This document shows, one piece after another, positions 34,079-42,503 of a stretch of 64,000 nucleotides of DNA (positions are counted from its first letter, which is position 1; each line of letters begins with the position of its first letter). The notes under the pieces were generated by a model that was given only the letters and a program-made list of their open reading frames with translations, was not told where the DNA came from and did no database searches. A program made the position numbers and the translations under genes. Source of the DNA: Oscillospiraceae bacterium (GTDB lineage: Bacteria > Bacillota > Clostridia > Oscillospirales > Oscillospiraceae); contig JAFWQQ010000001.1 in the NCBI GenBank assembly GCA_017545165.1, positions 1-64,000 of the forward strand, given 5' to 3'.

Positions 34079-34120
34079 ATCCGTGACCACCGGGAGCGCT
34101 GCCGGAGGCCACGGATTTTT
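34079..34120 (+). terminator. Rho-independent terminator upstream of xis
   Basis: ATCCGTG (34079-34085) pairs with CACGGAT (34110-34116), with inner CCGG/CCGG pairing, followed by TTTT. It would isolate the xis-int module from upstream transcription. Confidence 0.6.
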
Positions 34121-34186
34121 CATTTTCCAAACTCACATGACGTGAAGGAGAAAGCAAAGAGAATACTTTAGAGGGAGAGGTTGCTG

Positions 34187-34453
34187 ATGGATATCATCAA
34201 TAATCGCAAGATAGATGTAGTGGATGAGAGTGATGTTCTTTCTGAAGACGCAAATGCTGTTATTGTCCCGACCTATCGGAAGTACACGATCGGGATCGAC
34301 GAGGCGGCTCGCTATTACGGGATCGGCACGAAAAAACTGCGCCAGATCATCGCGGATAATCCCAGCGGGGATTTCTTTCTGGAGATTGGCAGACACGTCC
34401 TGCTAAAGCGCCGTCAGTTTGAAGCGTATTTGGACAACGCCAGCGCACTTTGA
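34187..34453 (+). CDS. xis: Excisionase, Tn916 Xis family
   Basis: This 88-aa protein is small and basic at its C-terminus. The pattern YTIGIDEAARYYGIGTKKLRQIIADNP followed by FLEIGRHVLLKRRQFEAYLD matches Tn916-type Xis, a winged-helix DNA-bending protein that favours excision by the integrase. I use the ATG at 34187, 6 bases after GGGAGAGG. In this family xis normally sits directly before int with a short gap. Here the gap to int is 277 bp and filled with the hairpin array. Confidence 0.88.
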   Translation: MDIINNRKIDVVDESDVLSEDANAVIVPTYRKYTIGIDEAARYYGIGTKKLRQIIADNPSGDFFLEIGRHVLLKRRQFEAYLDNASAL

Positions 34454-34456
34454 GTC

Positions 34457-34485
34457 GTGACAAGAGGCCCGCCATGTGATATAAT
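34457..34485 (+). promoter_or_regulatory. Promoter reading into the hairpin array and int
   Basis: GTGACA (34457-34462), a 17-base spacer and TATAAT (34480-34485) with an extended TG at 34477-34478. Transcription should begin near 34492, a few bases before the first hairpin. The -10 lies inside the outer inverted repeat of the array. Confidence 0.6.
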
Positions 34486-34704
34486 GACCATCAAATAGAG
34501 GAAACAATCGAGGTTTCGATTGTTTCCTCTGCCAAACGTATCGTTTGGCAGAGAATGATTGGAACAATCATTCTCTCGATGTTCATTGCAATGAATATAT
34601 GGCAAAACAGCGCTGCTGTTTTGCTGAGCCGCAAAGCGGCTCGGCGAAACGCTTTTGAGCGTTCGCCATCATATAATCATTATAGTTAGTATGTCATGGC
34701 GGGC
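34467..34704 (+). ncRNA. Array of seven consecutive hairpins between xis and int; candidate structured RNA or DNA element
   Basis: An outer inverted repeat (GCCCGCCATG 34467-34476 with CATGGCGGGC 34695-34704, plus TATAATGA 34480-34487 with TCATTATA 34677-34684) encloses hairpins almost without gaps. They are 34497-34511/34516-34530 (15 bp), 34527-34538/34542-34553 (12 bp), 34550-34561/34565-34576 (12 bp), the palindrome 34582-34595, 34602-34611/34615-34624 (10 bp), 34626-34632/34636-34642 (7 bp) and 34643-34652/34659-34667 (one bulge). Neighbouring hairpins 1-2 and 2-3 share four bases, so alternative pairings are possible. No open reading frame is credible. It may be an int leader, a separate small RNA, or a folded DNA site used in recombination. 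Confidence 0.55.
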
Positions 34705-34730
34705 TGCTTTTTTCAGAAAGGAGCCGCCAC

Positions 34731-35930
34731 GTGAGTGAAAAAAGAAGAGACAGCAGAAACCGCATCCTGCACAACGGTGAGATGCAGCTTGCAGATGGGA
34801 GGTATCGTTTCAAGTATCTGGATCACACAGGACAGGTACGATATGTTTATAGCTGGAGACTGGATAAGAATGACCGCACGCCCGACGGGAGGAAGAACGA
34901 CATTCCCCTGCGGGAAAAGGAACGTAAAATCCAGGCGGATCTGTTCGATCAGATCGTTTCCAACGGCGGGAATTATACCGTGTTGGAGCTGGTCGAAAGA
35001 TATATATCCACCAAGACCGGGGTGCGCAATTCCGCAAGAGCCGGCTATAAGACTGTGACCAACTTCTTAGAAAAGGATCCGATGGGCAGTCGGCGCATTG
35101 ATAAAGTCAAGCTGTCCGACGCGAAGATCTGGCTGATCAAATTGCAGCAGGAGCAGGGCAAAAGCTACAGCGCGATCCATACGATCCGTGGCGTTCTGCG
35201 CCCGGCCTTCCGTATGGCCGTCGATGATGATCTGATCCGCAAGAATCCCTTTGACTTTGAGCTTGCCACCGTCATTGTAAACGACAGCGTGACAAGAGAG
35301 GCCATTACACGAGATCAGGAGCGAAAGTTTCTTGCCTTCATCAAAGGCGACAAGCACTTCTGCCGCTACTATGATGGGATCTATATCCTACTCCATACCG
35401 GATTGCGAATCTCCGAGTTTTGCGGACTGACCAGGGCCAGTGTTGATTTCAACGGCCATAAGATTATCGTTGATCACCAGCTTTTGCGCACGTCACAGAT
35501 GGAATATGTCATTGAGGACACCAAGACCGAAAGCGGCACCCGTATGGTGCCCATGACACCGGAGGTTGAGGCTTGCTTCCGCAGGATCCTGGAAGCGCGT
35601 GCAAAGCCGAAGATCGAGCCCATCATTGGCGGACATTCCGGATTCCTTTTCCTTGATAAGAACGGGATGCCGATGGTCGCGCTCCATTGGGAGAAGTATT
35701 TCCAGCATATCGTAGAGAAGTACAATAAGATCTATAAGGTGCAATTGCCGAAGATCACGCCCCATGTTTGCAGGCACACGTTCTGCTCCAAAATGGCAAA
35801 GAACGGGGAAAATTCCAAAACGCTGCAATACATCATGGGCCACAGCGACATCAGCGTTACGCTGAACACCTATACCCATGTCAGCTTCGAAGACGCGCAG
35901 GCCGAAGTGAAGCGCATGAGTGCAGGCTGA
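34731..35930 (+). CDS. int: Tyrosine site-specific integrase, Tn916 family
   Basis: This 399-aa recombinase starts at a GTG after AAGGAG. The N-terminal arm-binding domain (about 1-75, DGRYRFKYLDHTGQVRYVYSW) is of the Tn916 Int type. The SAM-like core-binding domain spans about 80-180. The catalytic residues are complete: R226 in HTGLRISE, K265 in DTKTESG, H345 and R348 in HVCRHTF, H371 in GHSDISV and Y381 in NTYTHV. The gene is therefore probably functional. With xis upstream it forms the integration/excision module at the right edge of the low-G+C region. An attachment site is expected just downstream, where degenerate repeats of the 139-bp family occur. Confidence 0.95.
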   Translation: MSEKRRDSRNRILHNGEMQLADGRYRFKYLDHTGQVRYVYSWRLDKNDRTPDGRKNDIPLREKERKIQADLFDQIVSNGGNYTVLELVERYISTKTGVRNSARAGYKTVTNFLEKDPMGSRRIDKVKLSDAKIWLIKLQQEQGKSYSAIHTIRGVLRPAFRMAVDDDLIRKNPFDFELATVIVNDSVTREAITRDQERKFLAFIKGDKHFCRYYDGIYILLHTGLRISEFCGLTRASVDFNGHKIIVDHQLLRTSQMEYVIEDTKTESGTRMVPMTPEVEACFRRILEARAKPKIEPIIGGHSGFLFLDKNGMPMVALHWEKYFQHIVEKYNKIYKVQLPKITPHVCRHTFCSKMAKNGENSKTLQYIMGHSDISVTLNTYTHVSFEDAQAEVKRMSAG

Positions 35931-36157
35931 AAAAGCCGAGGTGTAAACGCGATGGTTTTACACCTTATTTTACACCTTTTTTGCACTTTCCCATGCCACG
36001 AGGTGCCGCCAGATGCCACGAAACGAAGTGAGGAATTAGCCGGAAAATGGCTGATTTTAGGGCATTTTTGAGGTTTTTCGAGGATGATAAAAATACTATT
36101 CGTTTGCCACGGCAGGGCACAAACCGGCCTCGTTTTGCACCGTTTCACCACGATAAT

Positions 36158-36197
36158 CCACGGTACAGTCTGATTTTTACTACCGATTTACTACTGA
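36158..36197 (+). repeat. Degenerate third copy of the 139-bp repeat start; possible attachment region
   Basis: CACGGTA then, after divergence, TGATTTTTACTACC and ATTTACTACTGA parallel the first 45 bases of the repeats at 25417 and 27782. It lies about 230 bp after int. The remainder of the 560-bp gap 35931-36490 contains a terminator and no gene. Confidence 0.4.
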
Positions 36198-36220
36198 ATA
36201 CAGAGCCGCAGTATGACAAA

Positions 36221-36276
36221 GCCGCAGGGGAGAGGATCGCGTGTATGAGATCCTCTCCCCTGCGGCTTGTTTCTTT
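36221..36276. terminator. Strong terminator at the right edge of the island
   Basis: A perfect 18-bp stem (36221-36238 with 36249-36266), then TTGTTTCTTTT. It insulates the sugar-utilization region from the int module. Confidence 0.85.
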
Positions 36277-36490
36277 TCAGGGGAGACAAACATGCCTTTA
36301 TGTTGTCAAAACACAGGGAATTCCAGTGATTCACAAAAAATGCACCCTCGGAAAAAGAATTGCAGGGTGGCTTCTCCGGGATTGTCACGGAATCCAATGA
36401 ACTGCAGATAGAAAAACAAAAAAGGTGTTGGTATAGTGAAGCCAGTTCAAAACCCCAGCCGTGAGAGGTCAAACTGTTAGGAGGTTGCTT

Positions 36491-37465
36491 ATGCCAACAC
36501 AAACTGTCGCTGTGGCAAAAAAGCCCAAGAGGGCGCTCCGGGGCAAACCGCAGAAGCCGTTCTTCGAGCGACTGGCCCTGGACTTCAAAAGAAACTGGAT
36601 CCTGTACTTAATGGCGCTGCCGGCGCTGATCTATTTCATCATCTACTGCTACGCGCCAATGGCCGGCCTGTACATCGCAGTCTCGGACTTCAAAATTTCC
36701 GGAGGACTATTCGACGGAAAGTTTGTCGGCCTCAAGTATCTGATGGACTTCTTCCACAGCTACTACTTTGGCCGCCTGCTCCGCAATACCCTGGTGCTTA
36801 GTCTGGAGACGCTCATCTTCGGTTTCCCGATCCCCATTCTGTTCGCGCTGGTACTCAACGAAATTCGCAGCCGCGGCTTCAAAAAACTGGCTCAGACCGT
36901 GACTTATATGCCGCACTTCATCAGCATCGTGGTCATCTGCGGCCTCGTGGTTAACTTCTTCAGCCTCAACGGTTTGGTCAACACGATTGTTCAGCTCTTT
37001 GGCGGCAAGCCCATTGCTTTTATGTCCGATCCCAAATGGTTCCGGACTGTCTACGTCGGGTCCGAGATATGGCAAAACTTTGGCTGGGACAGCGTGGTGT
37101 TTCTGGCGGCACTGGCAGGCATCGACCTTGCACAGTTTGAGGCAGCGAAGCTCGACGGAGCCTCCCGCTGGCAGACCATCTGGCATATCTCTCTCCCCAG
37201 CATCCTCCCCACAGTGGTCACCATGCTTCTGATGCGCCTGGGCCATGTGATGAGCCTTGGTTTTGAAAAGGTGTTCAACCTCTACAGCCCGGCCACCTAT
37301 GAGACTGCTGATATCATTTCCACCTTTGTCTACCGGCAGGGCATTATTGGTGCAAACTTCAGCTCCGCCGCAGCCATCGGTCTCTTCAACAGCGTGATCA
37401 ACCTGATCCTGGTTGTTGTTATGAACAAGGTCAGCCGGAAACTGACTGAGTCCAGCCTCTGGTAA
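36491..37465 (+). CDS. Sugar ABC transporter permease, LplB/YteP family
   Basis: This 324-aa inner-membrane permease has six hydrophobic segments and the ATPase-contact (EAA) loop EAAKLDGASRWQTIWHISLP near residues 220-240. The N-terminal RNWILYLMALPALIYFIIYCYAPM and FKKLAQTVTYMPHFIS are typical of the LplB branch, which imports oligosaccharides. The ATG at 36491 follows TAGGAGG. It is followed 19 bp later by the partner permease, then by the binding lipoprotein. No ATPase gene is in this cluster, and MsmK at 54875 is the likely energy subunit. A weak TATAGT box at 36432 without a -35 suggests activator control. Confidence 0.93.
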   Translation: MPTQTVAVAKKPKRALRGKPQKPFFERLALDFKRNWILYLMALPALIYFIIYCYAPMAGLYIAVSDFKISGGLFDGKFVGLKYLMDFFHSYYFGRLLRNTLVLSLETLIFGFPIPILFALVLNEIRSRGFKKLAQTVTYMPHFISIVVICGLVVNFFSLNGLVNTIVQLFGGKPIAFMSDPKWFRTVYVGSEIWQNFGWDSVVFLAALAGIDLAQFEAAKLDGASRWQTIWHISLPSILPTVVTMLLMRLGHVMSLGFEKVFNLYSPATYETADIISTFVYRQGIIGANFSSAAAIGLFNSVINLILVVVMNKVSRKLTESSLW

Positions 37466-37484
37466 GAAAGGACGTGAATCAGCA

Positions 37485-38372
37485 ATGAAGAATAATACGA
37501 TTAAAACGTCGAAAGAAGACCTCATATTTGACATCGTCTCCTATGCGGTCATCGCCATTTTGGTTCTCGCCTGTTTCTACCCAATGTGGTATGTTTTCTG
37601 CGCCTCGCTCTCCGATCCGACTGTCGTCGCCGGATGCAAGGGTGTGCTGTTCTGGCCCCAAAAGCTTAATTTAGACGCCTATAGGCGCGTTTTCTCCAAT
37701 CCGGATATCTGGACCGGCTTGAAAAACACAGTTCTCTATACCGTTGTCGGCACAACACTTAACGTCCTGCTGACTGCCATGTTGGCCTACGCCCTGTCCA
37801 GGAAGAACGTGATGCTGAAAAAGCCTCTGACCCTTCTGATCAGTTTTACCATGTTCTTTAATGGCGGCATGATCCCCACCTACCTGGTTATCCGCGACCT
37901 TGGTCTTCTGGATCACCGTTTTGCTGTGATTCTTCCCGGCCTTGTTTCCGTTTTCAACTTCATCATTATGCGCACCCACTTTGAGTCGATCCCGGATGCA
38001 CTGGAAGAGTCGGCGAAGATTGACGGCGCCAACCAGTGGACGATTTTCTGGAAGATTTATATGCCTGTCAGCGCCACATCTCTTGCGGTCATGACCTTGT
38101 TTTACGGTGTGAGCCACTGGAACGGGTGGATGAATGCCATGCTCTATCTTCCCAACAGCCGTGAGCTCTTCCCCCTGGCGCTGATTACCCGCGAAATCGT
38201 CCTTTCCAGCGCCACCTCCGCGATGAACGATGGCGCTGCCCTCACCCAGGAGATGGCCGACGCGATCAAGTACGCCACCATTATTGTCTCCACACTGCCG
38301 ATCCTCTGCCTGTATCCCTTCCTGCAGCAGTACTTCACCAAGGGCGTCATGGTCGGCTCTGTTAAGGGATAA
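37485..38372 (+). CDS. Sugar ABC transporter permease, LplC/YtcP family
   Basis: This 295-aa permease is the second half of the channel. Six hydrophobic segments are visible. It has the family start ACFYPMWYVFCASLSDP, the MFFNGGMIPTYLVIRDLGLLD segment and an EAA loop EESAKIDGANQWTIFWKIYMP. The C-terminus PFLQQYFTKGVMVGSVKG is diagnostic for YtcP/LplC proteins. It pairs with the preceding permease and the following lipoprotein. Confidence 0.94.
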   Translation: MKNNTIKTSKEDLIFDIVSYAVIAILVLACFYPMWYVFCASLSDPTVVAGCKGVLFWPQKLNLDAYRRVFSNPDIWTGLKNTVLYTVVGTTLNVLLTAMLAYALSRKNVMLKKPLTLLISFTMFFNGGMIPTYLVIRDLGLLDHRFAVILPGLVSVFNFIIMRTHFESIPDALEESAKIDGANQWTIFWKIYMPVSATSLAVMTLFYGVSHWNGWMNAMLYLPNSRELFPLALITREIVLSSATSAMNDGAALTQEMADAIKYATIIVSTLPILCLYPFLQQYFTKGVMVGSVKG

Positions 38373-38418
38373 GGCAAAAACTTCATGATGTATCATACAG
38401 GATATGGAATTGAGAAAA

Positions 38419-38447
38419 TTGCATCGGATTCCAAAAAACTGTAGATA
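38419..38447 (+). promoter_or_regulatory. Internal promoter for the binding-protein gene
   Basis: TTGCAT (38419-38424), 17 bases, TAGATA (38442-38447). An AAGCGTTT core near 38455, just after the expected start site, is reminiscent of a catabolite-repression (cre) site but does not fit the consensus exactly. An extra promoter would explain a higher level of binding protein than of permeases. Confidence 0.4.
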
Positions 38448-38517
38448 TACTTTCTCCCGGCAAGCGTTTATCATCACATTATAAGCGTGACATCACGCGG
38501 AAAAGGAGTCAAACAGA

Positions 38518-40170
38518 ATGAAAAAAGCCACTCGTCTTCTCTCCCTGCTTCTGGCCGTCCTGATGGTGATGGCTCTGGCCGCCTGCGGCAACTCCGCCCC
38601 TGCGGCTTCCTCCTCGGAAACCTCGACCGCCAATACCGAAACCGCAGCTGACGACTCGCAGCCTGTCGAGCCTGTCGAGGCCACCTATCCTCTGACCACC
38701 GAAAACAAGAAGCTGACCATCTACATGCGCGATAATTCTGCCGGCGTCATTGGCGATTATGGCCGCGTGGCCGGTATCAAGGCCGCCGCAGAAAAGCTCG
38801 GCGTAGAACTGGAGTTCATTCACCCCACCACCGGCAGCGAGGCTGACCAGTTTAACCTCATGATCGGTTCCGGCAAATACCCCGATATCATTGTCTGGGA
38901 GTTCTCTACCGCTGCCATGGGTCTTTCCGAACTGGTTGACCAGGGCATTCTTATCGATATGGATCCGCTGATCCGCCAGTATGCTCCCAACTATCTGAAG
39001 GTTCTCGAGCGCAACGAGGCTTATCCGCGTGAGGTCCGCTCCGATGCCGGCAAGTATCAGGCTTTCTATACCTTTACCGTCAGCATCCCCGTTTCCTCCG
39101 GCCCGGTCTTCCGCCAGGACATTCTGGACAAATATGGTCTTTCTCTCCCCGAGACCGTTGATCAGTGGGAAGAAGTGATGAAGGCTGTCAAGGAGCAGGA
39201 TCCTACCTGCAAGTATCCTCTCTCCACCAGTAAGAGCTACACCGGCGCTGTCTGGTTCAACGAACTGCTGCCCGCTTACAACACCCGCACCGAGTTCTGC
39301 CTGGGTGAGAACGGCGAGGTCGTCTATGGCCCCATCACCGATAACTACAAGGCCTACCTCGCCAAGCTCAATGAGTGGTACAGTGCTGGCCTGATCGATC
39401 CCGAGTTTATGTCCAATGACGGCACTGCCCTCAACGGCAAGGTCGCCGACGGCTCCTGCCTTGTTGCCACGATGGCCATCAACAGCGGCATCCGTAATAT
39501 TACCAACAATGTTCGCCCCAACAATCCCGACTTCCAGCTCACCGGCGTGGCATGGCCTGTTCTGAATGCCGGCGATCCCTCCAGCTATGTTCTGGCTGGC
39601 GGCGTTGCCCATACGGGCGTCCAGGCTGCTATCTCCAGCGGCTGCTCCGATCCCGTTCTGGCTACCCAGGTTCTGGACTTCTTCTACTCCGATGAGGGCA
39701 GCGATCTGATCTCCTGGGGCATTGAGGGCGAGAGCTACACCGTAGCCGCTGATGGCACCAAGACCTTCACCGATAACATTATGAACGCTGCCGACGGCAA
39801 GGCTCCCACCGAGGCTGTTCTGGACTACGCTCTGCCCATGTACGGTTTCGTCAATGCCATGGACAACGACGCTTACGTGCAGCTGGCTGTGAATATGCCC
39901 GAGCAGGGCGCCGCCCGCAGCCTGTGGCAGAGCCTGGATCAGGGTGCAAACCTGCCCAAGCTGACTGTCGACAAGGACCACGCCAACGACTACCGCATGA
40001 TCATGAACGAGGTGCAGACCTACATCCAGGAAATGTACATCAAGTTCATTACCGGGCAGGCCAACCTTGATTCCGATTGGGACACCTATGTGAACACCAT
40101 CAAGGGAATGGGCATTGAGAATGCCACCCAGTGGGTACAGGATGCTTACACTGCCTTCATGAACCGCTAA
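38518..40170 (+). CDS. Extracellular sugar-binding lipoprotein of the LplB/LplC importer
   Basis: This 550-aa lipoprotein has the signal peptide KKATRLLSLLLAVLMVMALAAC with Cys23 in the lipobox. A low-complexity Ser/Ala/Thr linker follows, then a type-1 solute-binding fold of the LipO/YtcQ type (LTIYMRDNSAG, NLMIGSGKYPDIIVWEF, VYGPITDNYKAYLAKLNEWY). Codon choice is notably uniform (GCC, CTG, ACC), fitting high expression. It captures the oligosaccharide for the two upstream permeases. A possible leaky terminator follows at 40194. Confidence 0.93.
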   Translation: MKKATRLLSLLLAVLMVMALAACGNSAPAASSSETSTANTETAADDSQPVEPVEATYPLTTENKKLTIYMRDNSAGVIGDYGRVAGIKAAAEKLGVELEFIHPTTGSEADQFNLMIGSGKYPDIIVWEFSTAAMGLSELVDQGILIDMDPLIRQYAPNYLKVLERNEAYPREVRSDAGKYQAFYTFTVSIPVSSGPVFRQDILDKYGLSLPETVDQWEEVMKAVKEQDPTCKYPLSTSKSYTGAVWFNELLPAYNTRTEFCLGENGEVVYGPITDNYKAYLAKLNEWYSAGLIDPEFMSNDGTALNGKVADGSCLVATMAINSGIRNITNNVRPNNPDFQLTGVAWPVLNAGDPSSYVLAGGVAHTGVQAAISSGCSDPVLATQVLDFFYSDEGSDLISWGIEGESYTVAADGTKTFTDNIMNAADGKAPTEAVLDYALPMYGFVNAMDNDAYVQLAVNMPEQGAARSLWQSLDQGANLPKLTVDKDHANDYRMIMNEVQTYIQEMYIKFITGQANLDSDWDTYVNTIKGMGIENATQWVQDAYTAFMNR

Positions 40171-40193
40171 GCTTTTAGGAAACAATCCGATTT

Positions 40194-40224
40194 GGCCCGC
40201 AGTACAAGGTGCTGCGGGCCTTTG
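40194..40224 (+). terminator. Attenuating hairpin between binding protein and GH2 gene
   Basis: GGCCCGCAG (40194-40202) pairs with CTGCGGGCC (40212-40220), followed by TTTGT. The weak T tract would let part of the transcripts read into the GH2 gene. Confidence 0.55.
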
Positions 40225-40245
40225 TAAAAAAGGAAGGAGCAAGCT

Positions 40246-42450
40246 ATGAGAACAAAGGTCCTGCTGACTGACGGATGGCGCTATGGAGTCACAGAAGCCC
40301 CGAAGGGAAACGAACTGCCGCTTCTGCCGGAGATAATGGAAAGCGTCTGTGTTCCCCATGTGTGGAATGTGGAGAATCCCGGACAAGTGGGCTGCCGTGT
40401 CTATCAGCGGCATTTGCGTGCTGAGGAAATCGCCGGAGAGCGCGTGTTTCTGGAGTTCTGCGCAGTTGCCGGCGTGTGTCGCGTCTGGCTGAACGGGCAG
40501 TATATTGGCGAGCATCGCGGCGGTTACAGCTGCTTCCGTTTTGAACTGACCGAGGCTTTGAACGGGGGAGATAATCTTCTCACCGTCACAGCTGACAATT
40601 ACAAATATCAGGACATCTGCCCGCTGGGCGGCGACTTCAACAATTACGGCGGTATCTACCGTGAGGTCTCTCTGATCTCCACCGGCAAAAACCACTTTGA
40701 TCTGCTCTATTATGGATCCAGCGGGCTTGAGATCGAAACACGGGCTGACGGCCTGGTGAAAGCGAACGTCCATGTCGTCGGCGAGGGTAAGATCATCTAT
40801 CGCCTGTTGGACGGCGAGACCACAGCAGCGCAGGCGGAGGCAACCCCGGAGGAAAGTGCCGTGCAGCTGCAGCTTGACAATCCCCACCTCTGGAACGGCA
40901 AGGACGATCCCTACCTCTACACCCTGCGCGCGGAGCTTGTGGTAAACGGCGTGTCTGAAGACTGCGTTTCCCTGCGCTGCGGCTTCCGGGATTGCAGAGT
41001 GGACGCGGACAAGGGCTTTTTCCTGAACGGGGAGCACCTCAAGCTCAACGGCGTCGCCAAGCACCAGGACTGGGACCGGATGGGCAGCGCCCCGACGAGA
41101 GAGCAGCTGGACACCGATATGGAGCTAATTCGCGAGGTGGGGGCAAATGCCCTGCGTCTGTCCCATTACCAACACCCGGACTATTTCTATGACCTGTGCG
41201 ACGAAAACGGTCTGCTGGTCTGGGCGGAAATCCCGATGCTGGGGATGCCGGACGGAAACGAGGCGATCATTGAAAACGCCAAGCAGCAGATGACCGAGAT
41301 GATCCTTCAAAACAAGCATCATCCCTCCATTTTCTGCTGGGGCATTCAGAACGAGATCGCCATGCTGGGCGAGAGCCTGGAGATGTACCGCAAGACCGAG
41401 GAGATCAACGCCCACACGAAGGCGCTGGATCCCTCCCGGCCCACCACGGCGGCAAACCTCTTTTCCGTTCCTTTTAACAGTGAGCTCTGCTTTATCCCCG
41501 ATATTCTCGGCTACAATGTGTATTTCGGCTGGTATCACCATGAGATGGAGGACTACGACAGCTTCCTCGACAGCTTCCACAGCCAGAATCCGCAGGTTCC
41601 CCTGTGTGTGAGCGAATACGGCGTGGACGGCTCGCCTGATCTCCATTCCGCCGCCCCCAAGCGGAAGGACTACAGCGAGGAATTTCAGGCGCTGTTCCAC
41701 GAGACCGTATACCCCAAGCTCCGTGACCGCGATTTTGTCTGGGGCAGCTTTGTTTGGAACATGTTTGATTTTGGCTCCTTTGCCCGCAACGAGGGCGGCT
41801 GCCAGGGCCAGAACCGCAAGGGCCTCGCCACCTTCGACCGAAAGATCAAAAAGGATGCCTTTTACTATTACAAGGCCAATTGGAGCAGGGACTCCTTCGT
41901 CCACATCGGCGGCCGGCGCTTTGCCAGACGCTGCGGTGAGGAGACCTGCGTCAAGGTTTACTCCAATCAGAAGAGCGTGCAGCTCTTCGCGGATGGGGCG
42001 GATCTGGGAACGCTCAGCGGCTGCGCACCGGTGTTCACCTTCGAGCATGTGCCGCTCCACCTGGGAGAAAATCGACTGAAGGCTGTCAGCGGAAGCTGCA
42101 TCGATGAGATTACGTTGCTCGGCGTGACAGAAGCGGAGCCCAGCTACATCTACGTAGATCCGAATCCGGAATACAACGTGAAGAACTGGTTTACCCAGGA
42201 GGAGTCGTCTGACAAGCTCTTCGATCCGGACTGCTGGTCTGTGCTTGATCCCATGCGCGAGCTGCTGGCGGATCCCAGAGTGCTGGCGATGCTTGAAAAG
42301 GAAGTACCTGTCTTGGCTGCGGATTTCGAGTTTGCCAAGAGCGCGCCCGTATCGCTGCTGAAGATCTTTAATCTCCGGCGAAAAGAGTTTACCGAGGATT
42401 TTGTCAAAGAGATCAACAGGAAACTGGGGACCATCAAAAAGCCCAAATAA
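40246..42450 (+). CDS. Glycoside hydrolase family 2, probable beta-glucuronidase
   Basis: This 734-aa cytoplasmic enzyme lacks a signal peptide. It has the sugar-binding jelly roll (about 35-145), the immunoglobulin-like domain (about 150-250) and the TIM barrel (about 255-545). The acid/base is E370 in GIQNEI and the nucleophile E457 in VSEYGVDG. An N-x-K motif (N523, K525, in GQNRKGLATFDR) is present. In gut beta-glucuronidases this motif binds the sugar carboxylate. That fits the glucuronate genes downstream, although GH2 enzymes of untested specificity also have it. The C-terminal about 190 residues form an added domain. A paralogue lies at 52237. Confidence 0.88.
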   Translation: MRTKVLLTDGWRYGVTEAPKGNELPLLPEIMESVCVPHVWNVENPGQVGCRVYQRHLRAEEIAGERVFLEFCAVAGVCRVWLNGQYIGEHRGGYSCFRFELTEALNGGDNLLTVTADNYKYQDICPLGGDFNNYGGIYREVSLISTGKNHFDLLYYGSSGLEIETRADGLVKANVHVVGEGKIIYRLLDGETTAAQAEATPEESAVQLQLDNPHLWNGKDDPYLYTLRAELVVNGVSEDCVSLRCGFRDCRVDADKGFFLNGEHLKLNGVAKHQDWDRMGSAPTREQLDTDMELIREVGANALRLSHYQHPDYFYDLCDENGLLVWAEIPMLGMPDGNEAIIENAKQQMTEMILQNKHHPSIFCWGIQNEIAMLGESLEMYRKTEEINAHTKALDPSRPTTAANLFSVPFNSELCFIPDILGYNVYFGWYHHEMEDYDSFLDSFHSQNPQVPLCVSEYGVDGSPDLHSAAPKRKDYSEEFQALFHETVYPKLRDRDFVWGSFVWNMFDFGSFARNEGGCQGQNRKGLATFDRKIKKDAFYYYKANWSRDSFVHIGGRRFARRCGEETCVKVYSNQKSVQLFADGADLGTLSGCAPVFTFEHVPLHLGENRLKAVSGSCIDEITLLGVTEAEPSYIYVDPNPEYNVKNWFTQEESSDKLFDPDCWSVLDPMRELLADPRVLAMLEKEVPVLAADFEFAKSAPVSLLKIFNLRRKEFTEDFVKEINRKLGTIKKPK

Positions 42451-42453
42451 AGA

Positions 42454-42489
42454 AATACCGCCACTGCCGGCAATGGCAGCGGCGGTATT
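42454..42489. terminator. Bidirectional terminator between GH2 and DUF624 genes
   Basis: AATACCGCC (42454-42462) pairs with GGCGGTATT (42481-42489), with an inner CTGCC/GGCAG stem, followed by TTCTTAT-type tails on the plus strand. Confidence 0.75.
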
Positions 42490-42503
42490 CTTATCTGTTG
42501 TCG

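Larger units (their letters stand above)
25400..36275. mobile_element. Putative genomic island or accumulation of mobile-element remnants
   Basis: This stretch is less G+C-rich than both flanks. It contains a Tn916-type xis-int pair at its right end, direct repeats (25417, 27782, related 36158), gene-bracketing hairpins and an HNH endonuclease. The cargo is heterogeneous, with no conjugation or replication genes. The limits are approximate: no confirmed attachment-site pair was found. It may be the product of several insertions, not one element. Confidence 0.4.

Noticed and set aside
34497..34667. Reading the hairpin array as a CRISPR or integron attC array
   Set aside because: Each hairpin has a different sequence, with no repeat/spacer pattern and no attC core triplets.
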